DNA from: a bacterium
GTDB taxonomy: Bacteria; Verrucomicrobiota; Kiritimatiellia; UBA8416
Length of the DNA: 7,128 bases
Direction: 5' to 3'
NCBI GenBank assembly: GCA_020048935.1
Contig: JAIFLS010000208.1
Location: forward strand, 1 to 7,128
How positions within the stretch are numbered: the first letter of the stretch is position 1; every line of letters begins with the position of its first letter. The notes below the pieces were generated by a model. The model made no database searches. It saw only the letters and a list, made by a program, of their open reading frames with translations, and was not told the origin of the DNA. A program made the translations under genes and the position numbers. This document shows, one piece after another, positions 5,525-7,128 of this stretch.

Positions 5525-7128
5525 ATGCGTGCGAGTGTCTTTTTATTCGGATTTGTTTTTCTTCTGGTGTCGGCCCCGATCTTGCTGGCGCAGCGTGCCG
5601 GTGAAGAGATTCTTTATCCCGGTCCGGACTTTGCCAAGCTCGATACGTTCGAGTCGCTAAACCTGCAGGATGCGGACAAGCTTTATGGCAAAGCTGATTA
5701 CACGGGAGCCTACGCCGCCTACAAGGCTTACTCTTTTGAGTTCGCCAAGAGCCCGGCGCTGCCTTACGTGCTGCTACGGATGGGCCGCTGTCTGCACCAG
5801 CTCGGCAAGCGGCATGCGGCGATCACGGAGTATCAGGGTGTCGTTGATTATTTCCCGGACGATGTGCGCTATGCGGCGGCCGCCTTGTACTATATCGGGG
5901 AATGTCATGCACAGAACGGTGAAGAGGATAAGCGGACCGCCGTCTGGGCGCGCATGGTCAAGGATGAGGATTACGTCTCACAGCCGAATTCTGGTACGGC
6001 CCTGATGCACCTCGGGCGGATGATGGAGAAGCTCGAGAAGTTCGAGGAGGCGATGGAATATCACTCGCGCACGGCCGTTGCCTTTGCCCAGAGCAATCAG
6101 GGTGCGGCGACTGAAGCCCGCAATTCCGTGATTTACCATTACGCAGTCCGTAGTCCCAATGACGAAAAACTCAAGGCTTTTTTCACTGCGACCGGTGCGT
6201 TTGGGCACTATCAGGGCAAGGCCGATAATCCGCAGGATGACCACCGGTATTGGGGTACGGCGCTGGACCGGGCATTGAATTCGAAGAACGAGAATGCCTG
6301 CCGCTACTGGAGTGAGCGGATGGGTGACCGCTTCGCGGATAACGACGGCCTGCGCATGCAATGGTTTGGCGCCCAGATGGTGTTCGAAAAGGATCGTTCA
6401 AAATGGCTTGCGCGGATGGATAAGCAGTTTGCCCAGCAGCCGGCCTCGATAGGCCGGATCCTGCAGTGGTGTGATCACTTCCGGAATGAGAACCGGGGGG
6501 ATCTGAAATACCGTTCAGAGTTCTTCGCGAAGCACGCTAAACCGCTCCTGGCGGGGATGAAATTCAACGAGAAGTTGAATCTGATGGACCAATTGCGGCG
6601 GCTTGAGATGGATGGCGAGTCACAGGCGGCGATGCGGTCGGTCAGCACGGAGGGCTTGAGCGACGATGAGATCAAGAGCTTTGCGATGTTCGTCAGCAAT
6701 TACGAGGGGGAGGACGGTTTCCTAAGGGTGATTCAAAAGGCCAAGGATCCGATGTTCGCCGCGAAGTCCCGGTATGACTATTATTGGAACGGCGGCGGCC
6801 GAGGTCTCCGGGATGCCAACAAGGCATTGGCGGAGATCCCGGGGCTGAAGAAGGATCCGAAGTATGCCGGACAGGGGCTGGTGTGGTCCGAAGGCGAACT
6901 GCTACAGCGTCTTGGCCGTCACGAAGAGGCCATCAAGGCGTATCAGGCGGCCAACAAGCAGCCGGATACCACCTGGGCGGTCACCGATTGCCTGATTGCG
7001 CTCAAGCAATACGGCGAGGCGATCAAGAATGTGCAGGGGCTGGAGTCGGTGGGGGGCGGGGTGGCTGCGCAGGCGGCGCTCAAGGTGGCGGATATCTACC
7101 GGATTTCGGGGGATAAGGGTAAAGAGGT
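5525..7128 (+). CDS. Secreted TPR-repeat protein (3' end outside window)
   Basis: The frame from the ATG at 5525 stays open to the window edge, giving 534 codons without a stop. Residues 1-22 are a clear export signal: MRAS, a hydrophobic core (VFLFGFVFLLVSAPILL), then Ala-Gln at the likely cleavage point. No lipobox Cys is seen. Tetratricopeptide-like helix pairs follow: about 48-79 (ADYTGAYAAYKAY), 80-113 (GRCLHQLGKRHAAITEYQGVV), 117-150 and 160-193 (EKLEKFEEAMEYH), then 450-483 (GELLQRLGRHEEAIKAYQAA) and 484-515. The middle, about 200-440, is less regular and rich in Trp, Tyr and charged residues. TPRs form protein-binding scaffolds, here in the periplasm or outer envelope; the partner is unknown. 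An in-frame TGA at 5504-5506 and no other ATG fix the start, although the Shine-Dalgarno match is poor. A TACACT at 5476-5481 could be a -10 box, but no good -35 was found. The 210-bp repeat-filled gap suggests a unit separate from the sugar cluster. Confidence 0.82.
   Translation, partial: MRASVFLFGFVFLLVSAPILLAQRAGEEILYPGPDFAKLDTFESLNLQDADKLYGKADYTGAYAAYKAYSFEFAKSPALPYVLLRMGRCLHQLGKRHAAITEYQGVVDYFPDDVRYAAAALYYIGECHAQNGEEDKRTAVWARMVKDEDYVSQPNSGTALMHLGRMMEKLEKFEEAMEYHSRTAVAFAQSNQGAATEARNSVIYHYAVRSPNDEKLKAFFTATGAFGHYQGKADNPQDDHRYWGTALDRALNSKNENACRYWSERMGDRFADNDGLRMQWFGAQMVFEKDRSKWLARMDKQFAQQPASIGRILQWCDHFRNENRGDLKYRSEFFAKHAKPLLAGMKFNEKLNLMDQLRRLEMDGESQAAMRSVSTEGLSDDEIKSFAMFVSNYEGEDGFLRVIQKAKDPMFAAKSRYDYYWNGGGRGLRDANKALAEIPGLKKDPKYAGQGLVWSEGELLQRLGRHEEAIKAYQAANKQPDTTWAVTDCLIALKQYGEAIKNVQGLESVGGGVAAQAALKVADIYRISGDKGKE

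Noticed and set aside
5503..5604. Short open frame starting at the ATG at 5503, overlapping the TPR gene start
   Set aside because: It is in a different frame, with no ribosome site and no recognisable peptide. The overlapping TPR frame has a clear signal peptide.
6784..7116. Plus-strand 110-codon open frame in another phase
   Set aside because: It lies inside the open TPR frame and is Gly/Arg-rich with no domain, so it is a shadow.

Overview
The window is GC-rich bacterial DNA. It carries five plus-strand genes, the first and last cut by the window edges, and several intergenic palindromic repeats. The organism is probably a member of the PVC group (Verrucomicrobiota, Kiritimatiellota or Lentisphaerota). 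That is an inference from three things: a UroD-like gene next to carbohydrate-active enzymes, heparinase-like and GH78-like proteins without signal peptides, and a CAACRYC heptad inverted repeat of a kind I recall from intergenic DNA of those phyla. No rRNA or other marker gene confirms it.

Region 1 (1-5314) looks like a catabolic operon for an acidic or rhamnose-containing sugar. It holds the C-terminal end of an EamA/DMT-type permease (1-398), which overlaps by 14 bp a heparinase II/III-like protein (385-2226). A UroD/MtaA-like protein (2302-3348) and a GH78-type alpha-L-rhamnosidase-like protein (3485-5314) follow. None of the three enzymes has a visible signal peptide. The simplest reading is that the permease brings a small oligosaccharide or glycoside into the cell, where the lyase-like and rhamnosidase-like proteins cut it. 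The UroD-like protein may act on a methylated group, but its role is unknown.

Region 2 (5315-5524) is a short intergenic stretch rich in degenerate hairpin repeats. It is followed by the start of a long secreted TPR-repeat protein (5525 to the window end), which is probably a separate transcription unit.

The least ordinary content is in the repeats. Four copies of an 8-bp-stem palindrome (CCACCGGC-N5-GCCGGTGG type) lie at gene 3' ends. One of them is translated as the C-terminal tail of the GH78-like protein. Two adjacent copies differ almost only by changes that keep the RNA stem paired. Separately, a 31-bp imperfect hairpin made of heptad repeats sits between the UroD-like and GH78-like genes. 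No CRISPR array, tRNA, rRNA, insertion sequence or clearly new defence system was seen.
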